From positions 7,260,501 to 7,324,500 of the forward strand of contig NZ_MEHJ01000001.1 of NCBI RefSeq assembly GCF_001746415.1: a stretch of DNA of 64,000 nt, read 5' to 3'. The notes below the pieces were generated by a model, which ran no database searches, had not been told where the DNA came from, and saw nothing but the letters and a program-made list of their open reading frames with translations. Both the position numbers and the translations under genes were made by a program. Positions 18,080 through 27,155 of this stretch are shown here, one piece after another (within the stretch, counting starts at the first letter, position 1; each line of letters opens with the position of its first letter). This stretch comes from Streptomyces agglomeratus. Its GTDB lineage: Bacteria > Actinomycetota > Actinomycetes > Streptomycetales > Streptomycetaceae.

Positions 18080-18095
18080 GGCCGCCCCGGCGGCC
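18080..18095. terminator. Short hairpin between convergent genes
   Basis: GGCCGCC-CC-GGCGGCC forms a compact stem between the SCO5918-like gene and the DUF3048 gene. It could terminate either direction. It is short, so confidence is low. Confidence 0.4.
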
Positions 18096-18097
18096 GG

Positions 18098-19048
18098 TCA
18101 GCGTGCGACGTACACGATCCACACCTGGCCGGGGGCGAACGTCATGCGCTCGCCGTCCGCCGCGGTGAACGTGGTCCGCGACCCGGCGTCGTCCCTCGAC
18201 CACCGGGTCTCGTACGCCTTGCCGTCGCGCAGGACGGTCGCGGAGCCGGAGCCCACGGTCTCGGTGAGCGGTGTCCTGTTGCCCGAACGGTCCCCGAAGT
18301 CCGACGGGCGCACGGTCACTTCCTGCATCACGACGGTCGCAGCGGCCAGCCGTTCCCCCGCGGCCGTAAGGGCAGGGGCACCGTCCATCGTCACCAGCCA
18401 GCGCTCCTGGTCCGCCGACCAGGTGAAGGCGAAGCCCGCTGCCGGATAGCGAACCGTACGCTCGCCCGTGGGTGCGCCGCCGGACGGGGCCGGACCGAAG
18501 CGCAGTCCCATGTCCTCGGCGGCGTTCGTACCGGAAGCGCGGTACGGAGTCTTCCCGGGCCGCAGGTACAGGTTGTGCGGCGCCGGCCGGTCGCCGCCCC
18601 GGAAGTACGCGTCCGGCGCGTCCGAGGGGGAGAGCGCGTCCAGCGGCGCCGCCTCGATGAGTGGCATCAGCCGGCTCTGAGCGCCGGAGTAGGCGAGCGT
18701 CGGCCGGTTGTACTGCCGCAGCAGCTCCAGGTCCGTCTCGCGGGCGCTGCGCACCGGCCCCACGACTGGCGGCACGGCGGACGAATAGACAGCCAGTATG
18801 CGGCTGAGACCGGCTTCCACCTGCTCCAGGTAGACGATGTCCGCCCGCTCCAGCCCCGTCGGCGGCCGGGCCGCCCCGACATTGTCGATCTTCACCGCGA
18901 GGACGCGGGCGCCGGACGATACCCGGCTGTCCGCCGGAGCGGTGGTTCCGTCGGTGCCTCCGCTTCCGCCGCCGCACGCCGCCATGAGCAGCAGCGCCAG
19001 CGTGGTGAGTGAGGCCGCGGCTGCGCTCCTCGCGCCGGCTGCGTTCAT
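18098..19048 (-). CDS. DUF3048 lipoprotein (YerB-like)
   Basis: A 316-residue secreted lipoprotein. ATG 19048 follows GGAAGGTGG. The signal peptide ends in the lipobox LMAAC (Cys25), followed by a Gly/Ser/Thr spacer. The DUF3048 core shows VLAVKIDNVGAARPPTGLERADIVYLEQVE, GPVRSARETDLELL and a C-terminal beta domain (FAPGQVWIVYVAR). The family is anchored to the outer face of the membrane; its function is unknown. It diverges from the PAS-GAF-SpoIIE phosphatase gene across 230 bp. Confidence 0.88.
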   Translation of the reverse strand: MNAAGARSAAAASLTTLALLLMAACGGGSGGTDGTTAPADSRVSSGARVLAVKIDNVGAARPPTGLERADIVYLEQVEAGLSRILAVYSSAVPPVVGPVRSARETDLELLRQYNRPTLAYSGAQSRLMPLIEAAPLDALSPSDAPDAYFRGGDRPAPHNLYLRPGKTPYRASGTNAAEDMGLRFGPAPSGGAPTGERTVRYPAAGFAFTWSADQERWLVTMDGAPALTAAGERLAAATVVMQEVTVRPSDFGDRSGNRTPLTETVGSGSATVLRDGKAYETRWSRDDAGSRTTFTAADGERMTFAPGQVWIVYVAR

Positions 19049-19180
19049 GGCTGCCACCTTCCGGGTCGCACGCGGGACGCACCGCTCCGTGACCGCAGCG
19101 ACGACAGCTCCCTCATCCATCATCACGCCACCACGCGGTTGCCGGTTCTCGCGGCACCGCTTCGGGAGCGGCTGTTACCC

Positions 19181-19205
19181 GGCTCGCTCGGCGCTCACCG
19201 GGTAC
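19181..19205 (+). promoter_or_regulatory. Sigma-B-like promoter of the PAS-GAF-SpoIIE gene
   Basis: GGCT (19181-19184), 15 bases, then GGGTAC (19200-19205). This is the same pattern as at 15010-15034 and points toward the phosphatase gene at 19279. Confidence 0.55.
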
Positions 19206-19278
19206 GGCGCAGGGGATGAGGGCGCATCCTGGGTAAGTGACGATGCGAGACAACGGCGGCGGGCGGAAGGAGCCCGGG

Positions 19279-21360
19279 ATGCGCGCGACCGAACCCGTCC
19301 CTGCCCACCCCGGTCGCCCGGGCGGCGCTCCTTCCACGCCGGGGGGTCTGCTGGACCTGCTGAGCGTCGCGGCCGTCGTGCTGGACGCGCAGGGGCGGAT
19401 CGTGCTGTGGAGCCCCCAGGCCGAGGATCTGTTCGGTTACTCCGCCGAGGAGGCACTCGGCAGGTTCGCGGGCCGGCTGCTGGTGCAGGAGCAGCATCTG
19501 GAGCTGGTCGACGGGCTGTTCGAGCAGGTCATGGCGGGAGGGGCGGGCTGGGCCGGCGTCTTCCCGATGCGTCACCGGGACGGCAGTACGCGCCTGGTGG
19601 AGTTCCGCAACATGCGGCTGGAGGACGACCGCAAGGACCTGTACGCCCTGGGCCTGGCCACCGACCAGGCCACTCTGCACAGCCTGGAGCGCGACCTCGC
19701 CCTGTCCACCCGACTGGTGTCGCAGTCCCCGATCGGACTGGCGGTCGTGGACACGGATCTGCGCTACGTCACCGTGAACCCGGCACTCGAACGCATCAAT
19801 GGCCTGTCCGCCGCCGAACATGTCGGCCGGAGCGTCCGGGAAGCCCTCCCCTTCCTGGACACCGAGTCCATCGAGGCGGCGATGCGTGAGGTTCTGGCCG
19901 ACGGTGTCCCGATCGTCGACCGTGAGTCCGTCGGGCGCACCCCGGCCGACCCGGACGAGGAGAAGGCGTGGTCGGTGTCCTTCTACCGCCTGGAGGGGTC
20001 CAGCGGGAAAGTGCTCGGCGTCGCCACCTCCGTCGTGGACGTCACCGAGCGGCGGCGCGCCACGATCGAGGCGTCCCAGGCCCGACAGCGTCTCGCGCTC
20101 GTGGCCGACGCCTCCATCCGTATCGGTACGACGCTCGACCTCGACGAAACCGCGCGCGAGCTGGCGGACGTCTCGGTGCCGGAGCTGGCCGACGTGGCCG
20201 CCGTGGACGTACTCGACAGTGTCCTCAACGGCCGCTCGCCCGTGACGGCGCACAGCGGCCCCGCGGTGTTCCGTGCCCTGGCCGTGGCCAGCGCCTACCC
20301 CAGCGAGGCGGTACGCGCGGCCGACCCGCCGGGTGAGGTGGCCCGCTACGAGGCCGACCGGCTGGTCACCCGGTGCGTGAACACCGGCCGGCCCGTCCGC
20401 GTGTCCCACGTGAGCGGCGACGACCTGCTCTGCATCGCCCGCAGCCCCGAGGCCGCCGGACTCCTGCACGCCGCGGGACTGCACTCCTACCTCGCCGTGC
20501 CGCTCATCGCGCGCGGCAAGGTGCTCGGCGCCCTCGACCTCAAACGCACCCGAAACCAGGAACCCTTCAGCGCCGACGACGAGGTGCTCGCCGGCGAGCT
20601 CGCCGCGCGGGCGGCGGTGTGCATCGACAACGCGCGCTGGTACCGCCAGGCACGCAACACCGCCCTCACGCTCCAGCGCAGTCTCCTTCCCGAGCGGCCG
20701 CCGCACCAGCCCGGCCTGGAGATCGCCAGCCGCTACCAGCCCGCACAGCTGGCCGACGAGGTGGGCGGAGACTGGTTCGACGTGATCCCGCTGACGGGCG
20801 ACAAGAGCGCTCTCGTGGTCGGCGACGTCATGGGCAGTGGCATCAGCGCCGCCGCCACCATGGGCCAACTGCGCACCGCGACCCGTACCCTCGCCGAACT
20901 CGACCTCGCGCCGGATCAGGTGCTGCACCATCTCGACCGCATCACCGACCGCATGGGGCAGACCATCACCACGTGCATCTACGCCGTCTACGACCCCCAC
21001 GAGGGCCGGTGCGTCCTGTCCAACGCCGGCCATATGGCGCCCGTCCTGATCCGCCCCGGCCGTGCCCCCGAACTGCTGGACCTGCCCACCGGCGCCCCGC
21101 TGGGCGTCGGCCAGGTCACCTTCCACACCACCACGCTGGCCCTGAATCCCGGCGACAGCCTGGTCCTCTACACCGATGGCCTGGTCGAGACGCGCGACCA
21201 GGCCATCGACGAACGTCTGGACGCCCTTCTCGCCCACCTCAGCGCGCCTCCCGGATCGCTGGAGGAGACCTGCGACCTGCTGTTGCACGCCCTGCGCCAC
21301 CCGGGCGACCACGACGACGTGGCGCTGCTCATCGCCCGGGCCACGGCCATGTCCGGCTGA
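19279..21360 (+). CDS. Multi-domain PAS-PAS-GAF-SpoIIE phosphatase
   Basis: A 693-residue regulator. I start it at ATG 19279 because AAGGAG lies six bases upstream; GTG 19237 and ATG 19243 are in frame but weaker. Domains in order are: PAS (about residues 25-135, VVLDAQGRIVLWSPQAEDLFGY), a second PAS (about 145-265, IGLAVVDTDLRYVTVNPALERING), GAF (about 275-445, HSYLAVPLIARGKVLGALDL), and a PP2C/SpoIIE domain (about 465-690) with VGGDWFDVIPL, VGDVMGSGISAAA, SNAGHMAP and LVLYTDGLVETRD. It should dephosphorylate a STAS-type antagonist in response to sensed signals. No HATPase kinase domain is attached, unlike the relative at 45665. Confidence 0.92.
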   Translation: MRATEPVPAHPGRPGGAPSTPGGLLDLLSVAAVVLDAQGRIVLWSPQAEDLFGYSAEEALGRFAGRLLVQEQHLELVDGLFEQVMAGGAGWAGVFPMRHRDGSTRLVEFRNMRLEDDRKDLYALGLATDQATLHSLERDLALSTRLVSQSPIGLAVVDTDLRYVTVNPALERINGLSAAEHVGRSVREALPFLDTESIEAAMREVLADGVPIVDRESVGRTPADPDEEKAWSVSFYRLEGSSGKVLGVATSVVDVTERRRATIEASQARQRLALVADASIRIGTTLDLDETARELADVSVPELADVAAVDVLDSVLNGRSPVTAHSGPAVFRALAVASAYPSEAVRAADPPGEVARYEADRLVTRCVNTGRPVRVSHVSGDDLLCIARSPEAAGLLHAAGLHSYLAVPLIARGKVLGALDLKRTRNQEPFSADDEVLAGELAARAAVCIDNARWYRQARNTALTLQRSLLPERPPHQPGLEIASRYQPAQLADEVGGDWFDVIPLTGDKSALVVGDVMGSGISAAATMGQLRTATRTLAELDLAPDQVLHHLDRITDRMGQTITTCIYAVYDPHEGRCVLSNAGHMAPVLIRPGRAPELLDLPTGAPLGVGQVTFHTTTLALNPGDSLVLYTDGLVETRDQAIDERLDALLAHLSAPPGSLEETCDLLLHALRHPGDHDDVALLIARATAMSG

Positions 21361-21390
21361 GGGCCCCGGTCCCGCGAGGAACCGGAGCCC
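21361..21390 (+). terminator. Terminator after the PAS-GAF-SpoIIE gene
   Basis: GGGCCCCGGT (21361-21370) pairs with ACCGGAGCCC (21381-21390) with one mismatch and a 10-base loop, directly after the stop codon. Confidence 0.55.
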
Positions 21391-21416
21391 GTCGCTCACG
21401 CGCCGGACGCGGCCAC

Positions 21417-23198
21417 TCAGGGAAGCGTCCACCTCTGGTTGGGGCCGGTGTGGCAGCTCCACAGGTGCAGGCGCGTGCCGTCGTTCCAGGTGGCGCCCTC
21501 GGCGTCGAGGCACTTGCCGGACCGCGGGTTGCGGACGGTGCCGTCCGGCTGGGGCTGCCACTGCTGAGCGCCGGTGCCGTTGCACGTCCACAGCTGGATC
21601 TTCGTACCGTCGGCGGTCCCGCCTCCGCTGACGTCCAGGCACTTGTTCAGCGCGCGGAAGGTGCCGTCACCCGGCAGCGACCACTTCTGCGCGGCGCCGC
21701 CGTTGCACGTCCACAGCTGGATCTGCGTGCCGTCACCGGTCGCGCCGCCGGCGACATCCGCGCACTTGCTGCTGACGCCCCTGATCTCACCCGTGCGCGG
21801 ACCCGGCGGCGTACCGCCCGACGTCCTGACGCGGATGTTGCGGAAGGACACCTGGTCACCGTCGCCGTGGTTCTGGATCCCGATGTGCCCCTGGCGCGGG
21901 CTGCGGGCGGGGTCGGTGTTCGTGAAGTCGTTGACCTTGCGGCCGTTCAGGAAGACCTCCAGTCGTTCGCCGGTCACGCGGATCTCGTACGTGTTCCACT
22001 CGCCGGGAGGATTGAGCGCCGCGTCGCGTACGGCGAGGTCGGCGGACTTGAACCCGTACACCGATCCGGTCGTGCGGTCGGCGCTGTCGGTGGCGTCGAT
22101 CTGGATCTCGTACCCGTTGTCGACCGCCGACCACGGGTCGTCGGACGCCGGGAAGCCCACCATGATCCCGGAGTTGTCGTCCCCGTCCATACGCCAGTCG
22201 AGCTTGAGCGCGTAGTCGCCGGTGAACTCCTGGGCGGAGTACCACAGCATGCCCAGTCCGCCCTGTGATGTCAGCGTCCCGTCGGCCAGCGTGAAGGAAC
22301 CCGGACCGGCCTGCTTCCAGCCGGTCGTGCCCGTACCGTCGAACAGCGGTGTGTACCCGGTCTCCGGACGGCAGTCGGCCTCGGTCATGCCCGCCGCCCA
22401 CCGGATGCCGCCGAGCAGGTGCCTGCGGAAGGCCGGCTCGGTGTACGACTCGTCCGTGTGGCCGCCGCCCGTGTAGAAGGCCCGGCCGCCCTCGTAGCCC
22501 TTGCACCAGGAGATCGGATGATCACCGGACATGTTGCCGCCGGAGTAGCTGGACTCGTCCAGCGAGGCCAGGACACGGGCCGTCGTACGCGGGTTGGTGC
22601 GGTAGTTGTACCACTCGTCGAAGCGCTGCCAAGTGGCCCCGAGGTGGGCGGTGGCGTCGTGGGCGCGGTCCTCCACCCGGACCGTGGCCGTCTGGTTGTG
22701 CGGGTGGGAGTGGAACAGGGCCCCGGCGAGCCCGGCGTAGAACGGCCAGTCGTACTCGGTGTCGGCGGCTGCGTGGATCCCGGCGTATCCGCCGCCGCCC
22801 CTGATGTACTGCTCGAAGGCTGTCTGCTGCGTGCCGTTCAGCACGTCCCCCGTGGTGGAGAGGAAGACGACGGCTTTGTACTGCGCGAGGTTGGCGGTGG
22901 TGAAGGCGGCGGAGTTCTCCGTGGCGTCCACCGTGAAGTTGTGCGCGCCGCCGAGCTCGCGCAGCGCGGCGAGACCGTCGTCGATGGAGCCGTGGCGGAA
23001 GCCCGCCGTCTTGGAGAACGCGAGGATCTTGTACGCCGGATCGGTGGCGGCAGCGGCCCGGACGGCGGTACGGGCGGACTCGCCCGGTGCCTCCGCCCGT
23101 ACCGGTGCCTGGGCGCCCCCGGCGACAGCGGGCGCGGCGGCCACACACAGCAGCGCTCCCGCGAGCCAGCAGCCGGCGTTGGTGAGAGTGGTACGCAT
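21417..23198 (-). CDS. Secreted ThuA-DUF1080-ricin lectin protein
   Basis: A 593-residue exported protein. ATG 23198 has AGGAGG ten bases upstream. A signal peptide spans residues 1-27. A ThuA-like glutamine-amidotransferase fold follows (about 57-270, FSKTAGFRHGSIDDGL, GGGGYAGIHAAADTEYDW). Next is a DUF1080 (3-keto-disaccharide hydrolase-type) sandwich (about 277-455, FDGTGTTGWKQ, DNSGIMVGFP, GHIGIQNHGDG). The C-terminus is a ricin-B lectin trefoil (about 468-593) with three QxW-type repeats ending in QKW, QQW and QRW. It probably acts on extracellular glycans. It lies 22 bp after the larger lectin gene in the same operon and shares an almost identical DNA tail with it. Confidence 0.88.
   Translation of the reverse strand: MRTTLTNAGCWLAGALLCVAAAPAVAGGAQAPVRAEAPGESARTAVRAAAATDPAYKILAFSKTAGFRHGSIDDGLAALRELGGAHNFTVDATENSAAFTTANLAQYKAVVFLSTTGDVLNGTQQTAFEQYIRGGGGYAGIHAAADTEYDWPFYAGLAGALFHSHPHNQTATVRVEDRAHDATAHLGATWQRFDEWYNYRTNPRTTARVLASLDESSYSGGNMSGDHPISWCKGYEGGRAFYTGGGHTDESYTEPAFRRHLLGGIRWAAGMTEADCRPETGYTPLFDGTGTTGWKQAGPGSFTLADGTLTSQGGLGMLWYSAQEFTGDYALKLDWRMDGDDNSGIMVGFPASDDPWSAVDNGYEIQIDATDSADRTTGSVYGFKSADLAVRDAALNPPGEWNTYEIRVTGERLEVFLNGRKVNDFTNTDPARSPRQGHIGIQNHGDGDQVSFRNIRVRTSGGTPPGPRTGEIRGVSSKCADVAGGATGDGTQIQLWTCNGGAAQKWSLPGDGTFRALNKCLDVSGGGTADGTKIQLWTCNGTGAQQWQPQPDGTVRNPRSGKCLDAEGATWNDGTRLHLWSCHTGPNQRWTLP
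21471..21653 (-). repeat. 183-bp near-identical repeat, copy A (ricin-lectin tail)
   Basis: This segment matches 23275-23457 at all but one of 183 positions (GGTGGC here, GGTGCC there). It encodes the last two lectin subrepeats of the ThuA protein. Confidence 0.9.
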
Positions 23199-23220
23199 AT
23201 CGGTCGTGCCTCCTCTCCTG

Positions 23221-26076
23221 CTACGGCAGGGTCCACTTCTGGTTCGCTCCGGTGTGGCAGGTCCACAGATGGGTGCGCGTGCCGTCGTTCCAGGTGCCGC
23301 CCTCGGCGTCGAGGCACTTGCCGGACCGCGGGTTGCGGACGGTGCCGTCCGGCTGGGGCTGCCACTGCTGAGCGCCGGTGCCGTTGCACGTCCACAGCTG
23401 GATCTTCGTACCGTCGGCGGTCCCGCCTCCGCTGACGTCCAGGCACTTGTTCAGCGCCCGCAGTGTCCCGTCGCCCGGCAGCGTCCACCGCTGCGCGGCT
23501 CCGGCGTTGCACGTCCACAGCTGGACCTGCGTCCCGTCGGCGGAACTCCCGCCCGCGACATCCAGGCACTTGCTGTTCACACCCTTCACCTCGCCCGTCC
23601 GCTCCCCGGCGCCCGCAGTGGTGAACCGGAAGTCGTCGACGTCGAAGAGCGCGCCGGGACCGCCCTTGAAGACGAGGTACAGCGTCGTCGTTCCGGCGGG
23701 CCGGTTCGTCAGCGCGGTACTGACCTCCTGGTATGCCTCCCATCCGCCGGTCAGGGGCACGGCCGCCGTGCCCAGCACCGTGCCGGTGGGGGAGCCGGCC
23801 CGTACCTCAAGGGTGCCGCCGACACCGGCGGAGGCGACGCGCGCCGTGAACCGGGTGGCGTCGTCGAGTGCGTACGGCTTGAAGGAGATCCAGTCGCCGT
23901 TGTCGATGTGGCCGACCGTCTTTCCGCCGTGGGCCGGTGTGTGGCTGACGACCTGGACGCCCGACGAGTCGCCGTAGTGCTCACCCTGGCGGTGACTGGG
24001 CTGGCTGATGTGCTGGGCGTGGGTGGTCAGGGCGGGCTGGCCGTTCGCCCCCTTGTCGGTGTACTCCGCGTCCCAGACACCGAAGATGTTCGCGTTCGGG
24101 TCGTGTTCGCCGTCCGCGATGGTCTGTACGGTGCCGGAGCACCCGGTCGCGGAGGTCTGCGGGTGGCCGTGGCTGTCGTGCCCGACGATGAACGTGATCT
24201 TCACCTTGGAGCAGTCGACGGACGCGTCCTCCGGGTCGGTGACGGTCACCTTGTACGGCACCGCCGCACCCGGATCGATGATGCGGCCGTCCACCGGCAG
24301 CTCCAGCTTGACGGTCGGTGCGGTGTTGCCGACGGTCACCCGCACGGAGGCGGTGGCGCTCTTCCCGGTGCCGTCGGAGACGGTCAGCTCGGCGGTGTAC
24401 TGCCCGTTGGCCGTGTACGTGTGGGAAGGGTTCGCGGCGGTCGACGTCCCGCCGTCGCCGAACTTCCACGCGTAACCGAGCGGGTCCCCGTCCGGGTCGG
24501 AGCTGCCGGCCGAGGAGAACGCCACGGTGAGCGGCGCCTTGCCGGAGGTGCGGTCGGCCTTGGCCTGGGCGATGGGGGAGCGGCCCCCGGTGACGTGCTC
24601 GATGCGGTACAGGGCGGAGTTCGCGTCGCCGTTGAAGTAACCGGTGCCGTAGTCCAGGACGTACAGCGCCCCGTCCGGGCCGAAGGCCATGTCCATCACC
24701 TGGGTGCCGCTCCAGGGGAAGGCGTTGACGGACTGCACGGTTCCGTCGGCGCCCTGCGCGATGCGCTTGATCCACTTGCGGCCGAACTCGCCGGCGAAGA
24801 AGTTCCCGTCGTAACTCTGCGGGAATTTCACGTCGGAGGGCGAGGAGGCGTCGTACCGGTAGACGGGCCCGCCCATGGGCGACTCCGACCCGCTGCCGAA
24901 CTCGGGTACCGAGCCGCCGTCGTACGGGATCCAGGCGGGCTGCGCCGGAGGCAGGTCGGTGAGGCCGGTGTTGCGGGGCGAGGTGTTCTTCGGGGCGGCG
25001 CAGTCGAACTTCGCGCCCGAGGTCCCGCCGGCGAAGTCGTAGTCGGTGTACGCGTCGTTCTTGCCGGTGCAGTACGGCCAGCCGTAGTTGCCGGCTTTGG
25101 TGATGCGGTTGAACTCGACCTGCCCGGCAGGCCCCCGGGAGGCGCTGGCGGTGCCCGCGTCGGGCCCGTAGTCGCCGAGGTAGACCGTGCCGGTGGCCTT
25201 GTCGACGCTCATCCGGAACGGGTTGCGGAAGCCCATGGCGTAGATCTCGGGGCGGGTCTTCGCCGTGCCCGGGGCGAAGAGGTTGCCCGAGGGGGTGGAG
25301 TACGAGCCGTCCGCGTTCACCTTGATGCGCAGTACCTTGCCGCGCAGGTCGTTGGTGTTGCCCGCCGAACGCTGGGCGTCGTACGCCGGGTTGCGGGAGG
25401 CCCGTTCGTCGATCGGCGTATAGCCGTCGGAGGCGAAGGGGTTCGAATCGTCCCCGGTGGTGAGATACAGGTTGCCCTGCGCGTCGAAGTCGATGTCGCC
25501 CCCGACGTGGCAGCAGATTCCGCGCGAAGCCGGTACGTCGAGAATCTTCTTCTCACTCGCCAGGTTCAGGGTGCCGTCGGCGGCGAGGGAGAACCGGGAG
25601 AGCCGGTTCACGCCGTCGAACGGGACGAAGTCGGCGGCCGTGCCGTCGCCCGGGGCGTCGCCGCCCGGAGTGGTGAGTTTCGGCGCGTAGTAGAGGTAGA
25701 CGAGGCGGTTGGAGGCGAAGCCGGGATCCACGCCGACGCCCTGGAGCCCCTCCTCGTCGTGGCTGTAGACATCGAGCTTGCCCGCGACCCTGGTCGTGCC
25801 CGCCGCGTCCGTGAGCCGCAGTGTTCCGTCGCGCGAGGTGTGCAGTACGGAGCGGTCGGGCAGGACCGCCATCGTCATGGGTTCGCCGGTTTCCGCGACG
25901 CCCTTGGCGAGGGTGACCTGCTGGAACTCCTCGGCCGCTGCCGACTTCGCTGTCCCGCGATCCGCGTCCGGGGGGGCCGCGGAGGCGGGTCCCGCGGGCG
26001 CCAGGAAGCCGGTGGAGAGCAGCGCGGCGAGCAGGAACGCCGGGACCGGACGGGGTCTGAACGGTTTTTTGCGCAC
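23221..26076 (-). CDS. Secreted sorbosone-dehydrogenase propeller with PKD, CBM6-like and ricin lectin modules
   Basis: A 951-residue exported multidomain enzyme. The GTG start at 26076 follows GGGAG. A signal peptide (residues 1-34) precedes a six-bladed glucose/sorbosone dehydrogenase propeller (about 50-490), with GICCHVGGDIDFDAQGNLYL, RNPFRMSVDKATGTVYLGDYG and FGPDGALYVLDYG. A PKD domain follows (about 515-600, SSDPDGDPLGYAWKFGDGGTS), then a linker. A CBM6-like sandwich (about 710-830, IDNGDWISFKPY) and a ricin-B trefoil (about 838-951) complete it. Propellers of this group oxidise sugars using PQQ. It heads an operon with the ThuA-DUF1080 protein, suggesting joint oxidation and cleavage of an extracellular polysaccharide. 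Confidence 0.9.
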   Translation of the reverse strand: MRKKPFRPRPVPAFLLAALLSTGFLAPAGPASAAPPDADRGTAKSAAAEEFQQVTLAKGVAETGEPMTMAVLPDRSVLHTSRDGTLRLTDAAGTTRVAGKLDVYSHDEEGLQGVGVDPGFASNRLVYLYYAPKLTTPGGDAPGDGTAADFVPFDGVNRLSRFSLAADGTLNLASEKKILDVPASRGICCHVGGDIDFDAQGNLYLTTGDDSNPFASDGYTPIDERASRNPAYDAQRSAGNTNDLRGKVLRIKVNADGSYSTPSGNLFAPGTAKTRPEIYAMGFRNPFRMSVDKATGTVYLGDYGPDAGTASASRGPAGQVEFNRITKAGNYGWPYCTGKNDAYTDYDFAGGTSGAKFDCAAPKNTSPRNTGLTDLPPAQPAWIPYDGGSVPEFGSGSESPMGGPVYRYDASSPSDVKFPQSYDGNFFAGEFGRKWIKRIAQGADGTVQSVNAFPWSGTQVMDMAFGPDGALYVLDYGTGYFNGDANSALYRIEHVTGGRSPIAQAKADRTSGKAPLTVAFSSAGSSDPDGDPLGYAWKFGDGGTSTAANPSHTYTANGQYTAELTVSDGTGKSATASVRVTVGNTAPTVKLELPVDGRIIDPGAAVPYKVTVTDPEDASVDCSKVKITFIVGHDSHGHPQTSATGCSGTVQTIADGEHDPNANIFGVWDAEYTDKGANGQPALTTHAQHISQPSHRQGEHYGDSSGVQVVSHTPAHGGKTVGHIDNGDWISFKPYALDDATRFTARVASAGVGGTLEVRAGSPTGTVLGTAAVPLTGGWEAYQEVSTALTNRPAGTTTLYLVFKGGPGALFDVDDFRFTTAGAGERTGEVKGVNSKCLDVAGGSSADGTQVQLWTCNAGAAQRWTLPGDGTLRALNKCLDVSGGGTADGTKIQLWTCNGTGAQQWQPQPDGTVRNPRSGKCLDAEGGTWNDGTRTHLWTCHTGANQKWTLP
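23275..23457 (-). repeat. 183-bp near-identical repeat, copy B (ricin-lectin tail)
   Basis: Partner of 21471-21653 in the same orientation, with one mismatch. Sequence on either side diverges quickly, so the homogeneous block is sharply bounded. Confidence 0.9.
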
Positions 26077-26326
26077 AGAAGTCTCCCGGAGGGGGTGGGG
26101 GCCGGCGGACCAGGAGGTCGGTCCTGCCGGGGGGAGCCAGGCGCGCGCCGTCGCGCCGGAAGGTCACCGGACACGTACGCATGTCCGGTTCATTTCAAGG
26201 AAGTTAGCGGGCCCCGTCCTCTCGCGTAACCCCTTTCGCAGCCGCATTCCCTACTTCTTCCGCACGCGGACAAAGTGACGGGGACGGCCTTCACCCGCCC
26301 GGTGCCGGAGCCGGTGGCGGGGGACG

Positions 26327-26332
26327 TAGCAT
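26327..26332 (+). promoter_or_regulatory. Putative leaderless promoter -10 element
   Basis: TAGCAT is six bases before ATG 26339, and no ribosome-binding site is visible, as for the UbiA gene. Transcription would start at or beside the start codon. Confidence 0.45.
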
Positions 26333-26338
26333 CCGGCC

Positions 26339-27091
26339 ATGACAAGCATCGTCCTGACTCCGTGGTGGCTCCGGCGGCGCCCCGTCGCGGCCGGCGCCGG
26401 CGAAGCCCCCGGATCGGTGGCCCCCACGGCGATACTCGACTGGCGTCACGAGCGCGTCCAGCGGCTGCTCGCGGACGCCCGGTCCGCCGCCCCGGAGACC
26501 GGCGAACGCCCGCTGCTGCTCGCCGCCCACCGCCTGATCGGCGAGCGGGTGCACGCGGTCTACGCCCTCGACGACGCGCAGCCCGCCTCCCGGACGCTGG
26601 GCCTGCGCCGCGGATCGTGCAGCCAGCGTCTCGCGGTCCTCGAAGCGGTCGCCCGGGCCGGCGGAATCCCCACCCGCGTACGGGGTCTTCTGATCGACGG
26701 CTCGTTCTGGTATCCGCGCTTTCCGCGGCTGCGCCGCCTGGTGCCGGACACGGTCGTGCTGGCGTGGCCCGAATTCCGGTTGGGGCAGGAGTGGGTGGGC
26801 GTCTCCGAGCTGTACGCGCCCCTGGGCGCCCTCGGCCGGACGAACCCGGCCGGGTTCACGAACACCGGATCGCAGACACTCTTCGAGGCGCTGGCATCGA
26901 CCGCCGTGGACTGGGACGGCTCGACCTGCGGAGCGGACGGCTGCTCGTCGTACGACCTGTCGGCGGTGGTACGGCGGGACCTCGGGCGCTTCTCCTCGCG
27001 GGACGAGCTCTTCGCCGCCCACGGCCAGACCCTGTGCCCGCCCGCCAGGATCGTCGCGGGTGCGCTGCTGGGCCGCCGCTCCGCGGCCTGA
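26339..27091 (+). CDS. Transglutaminase-like (cysteine protease fold) protein
   Basis: A 250-residue protein starting at ATG 26339. The transglutaminase-core pattern is LRRGSCSQRLAVLEAVARAGGIPTRVRGLLIDGSFWYPRF, with the likely nucleophilic Cys in GSCSQ. The usual downstream histidine and aspartate are harder to place (GSFWYPRF stands where HxW is expected), so activity is uncertain. There is no signal peptide, so it should be cytoplasmic. It ends in a shared bidirectional terminator with the SSI gene. Confidence 0.7.
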   Translation: MTSIVLTPWWLRRRPVAAGAGEAPGSVAPTAILDWRHERVQRLLADARSAAPETGERPLLLAAHRLIGERVHAVYALDDAQPASRTLGLRRGSCSQRLAVLEAVARAGGIPTRVRGLLIDGSFWYPRFPRLRRLVPDTVVLAWPEFRLGQEWVGVSELYAPLGALGRTNPAGFTNTGSQTLFEALASTAVDWDGSTCGADGCSSYDLSAVVRRDLGRFSSRDELFAAHGQTLCPPARIVAGALLGRRSAA

Positions 27092-27107
27092 CCGCCGGAC
27101 GTGCGGC

Positions 27108-27132
27108 GCCCCGGCCGGGTTCCGGCCGGGGC
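27108..27132. terminator. Bidirectional terminator between convergent genes
   Basis: A perfect 11-bp stem, GCCCCGGCCGG with CCGGCCGGGGC, around the loop GTT. It lies between the transglutaminase-like gene and the SSI gene. Confidence 0.75.
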
Positions 27133-27155
27133 CTCCTCGTACACGGGACGACCGG

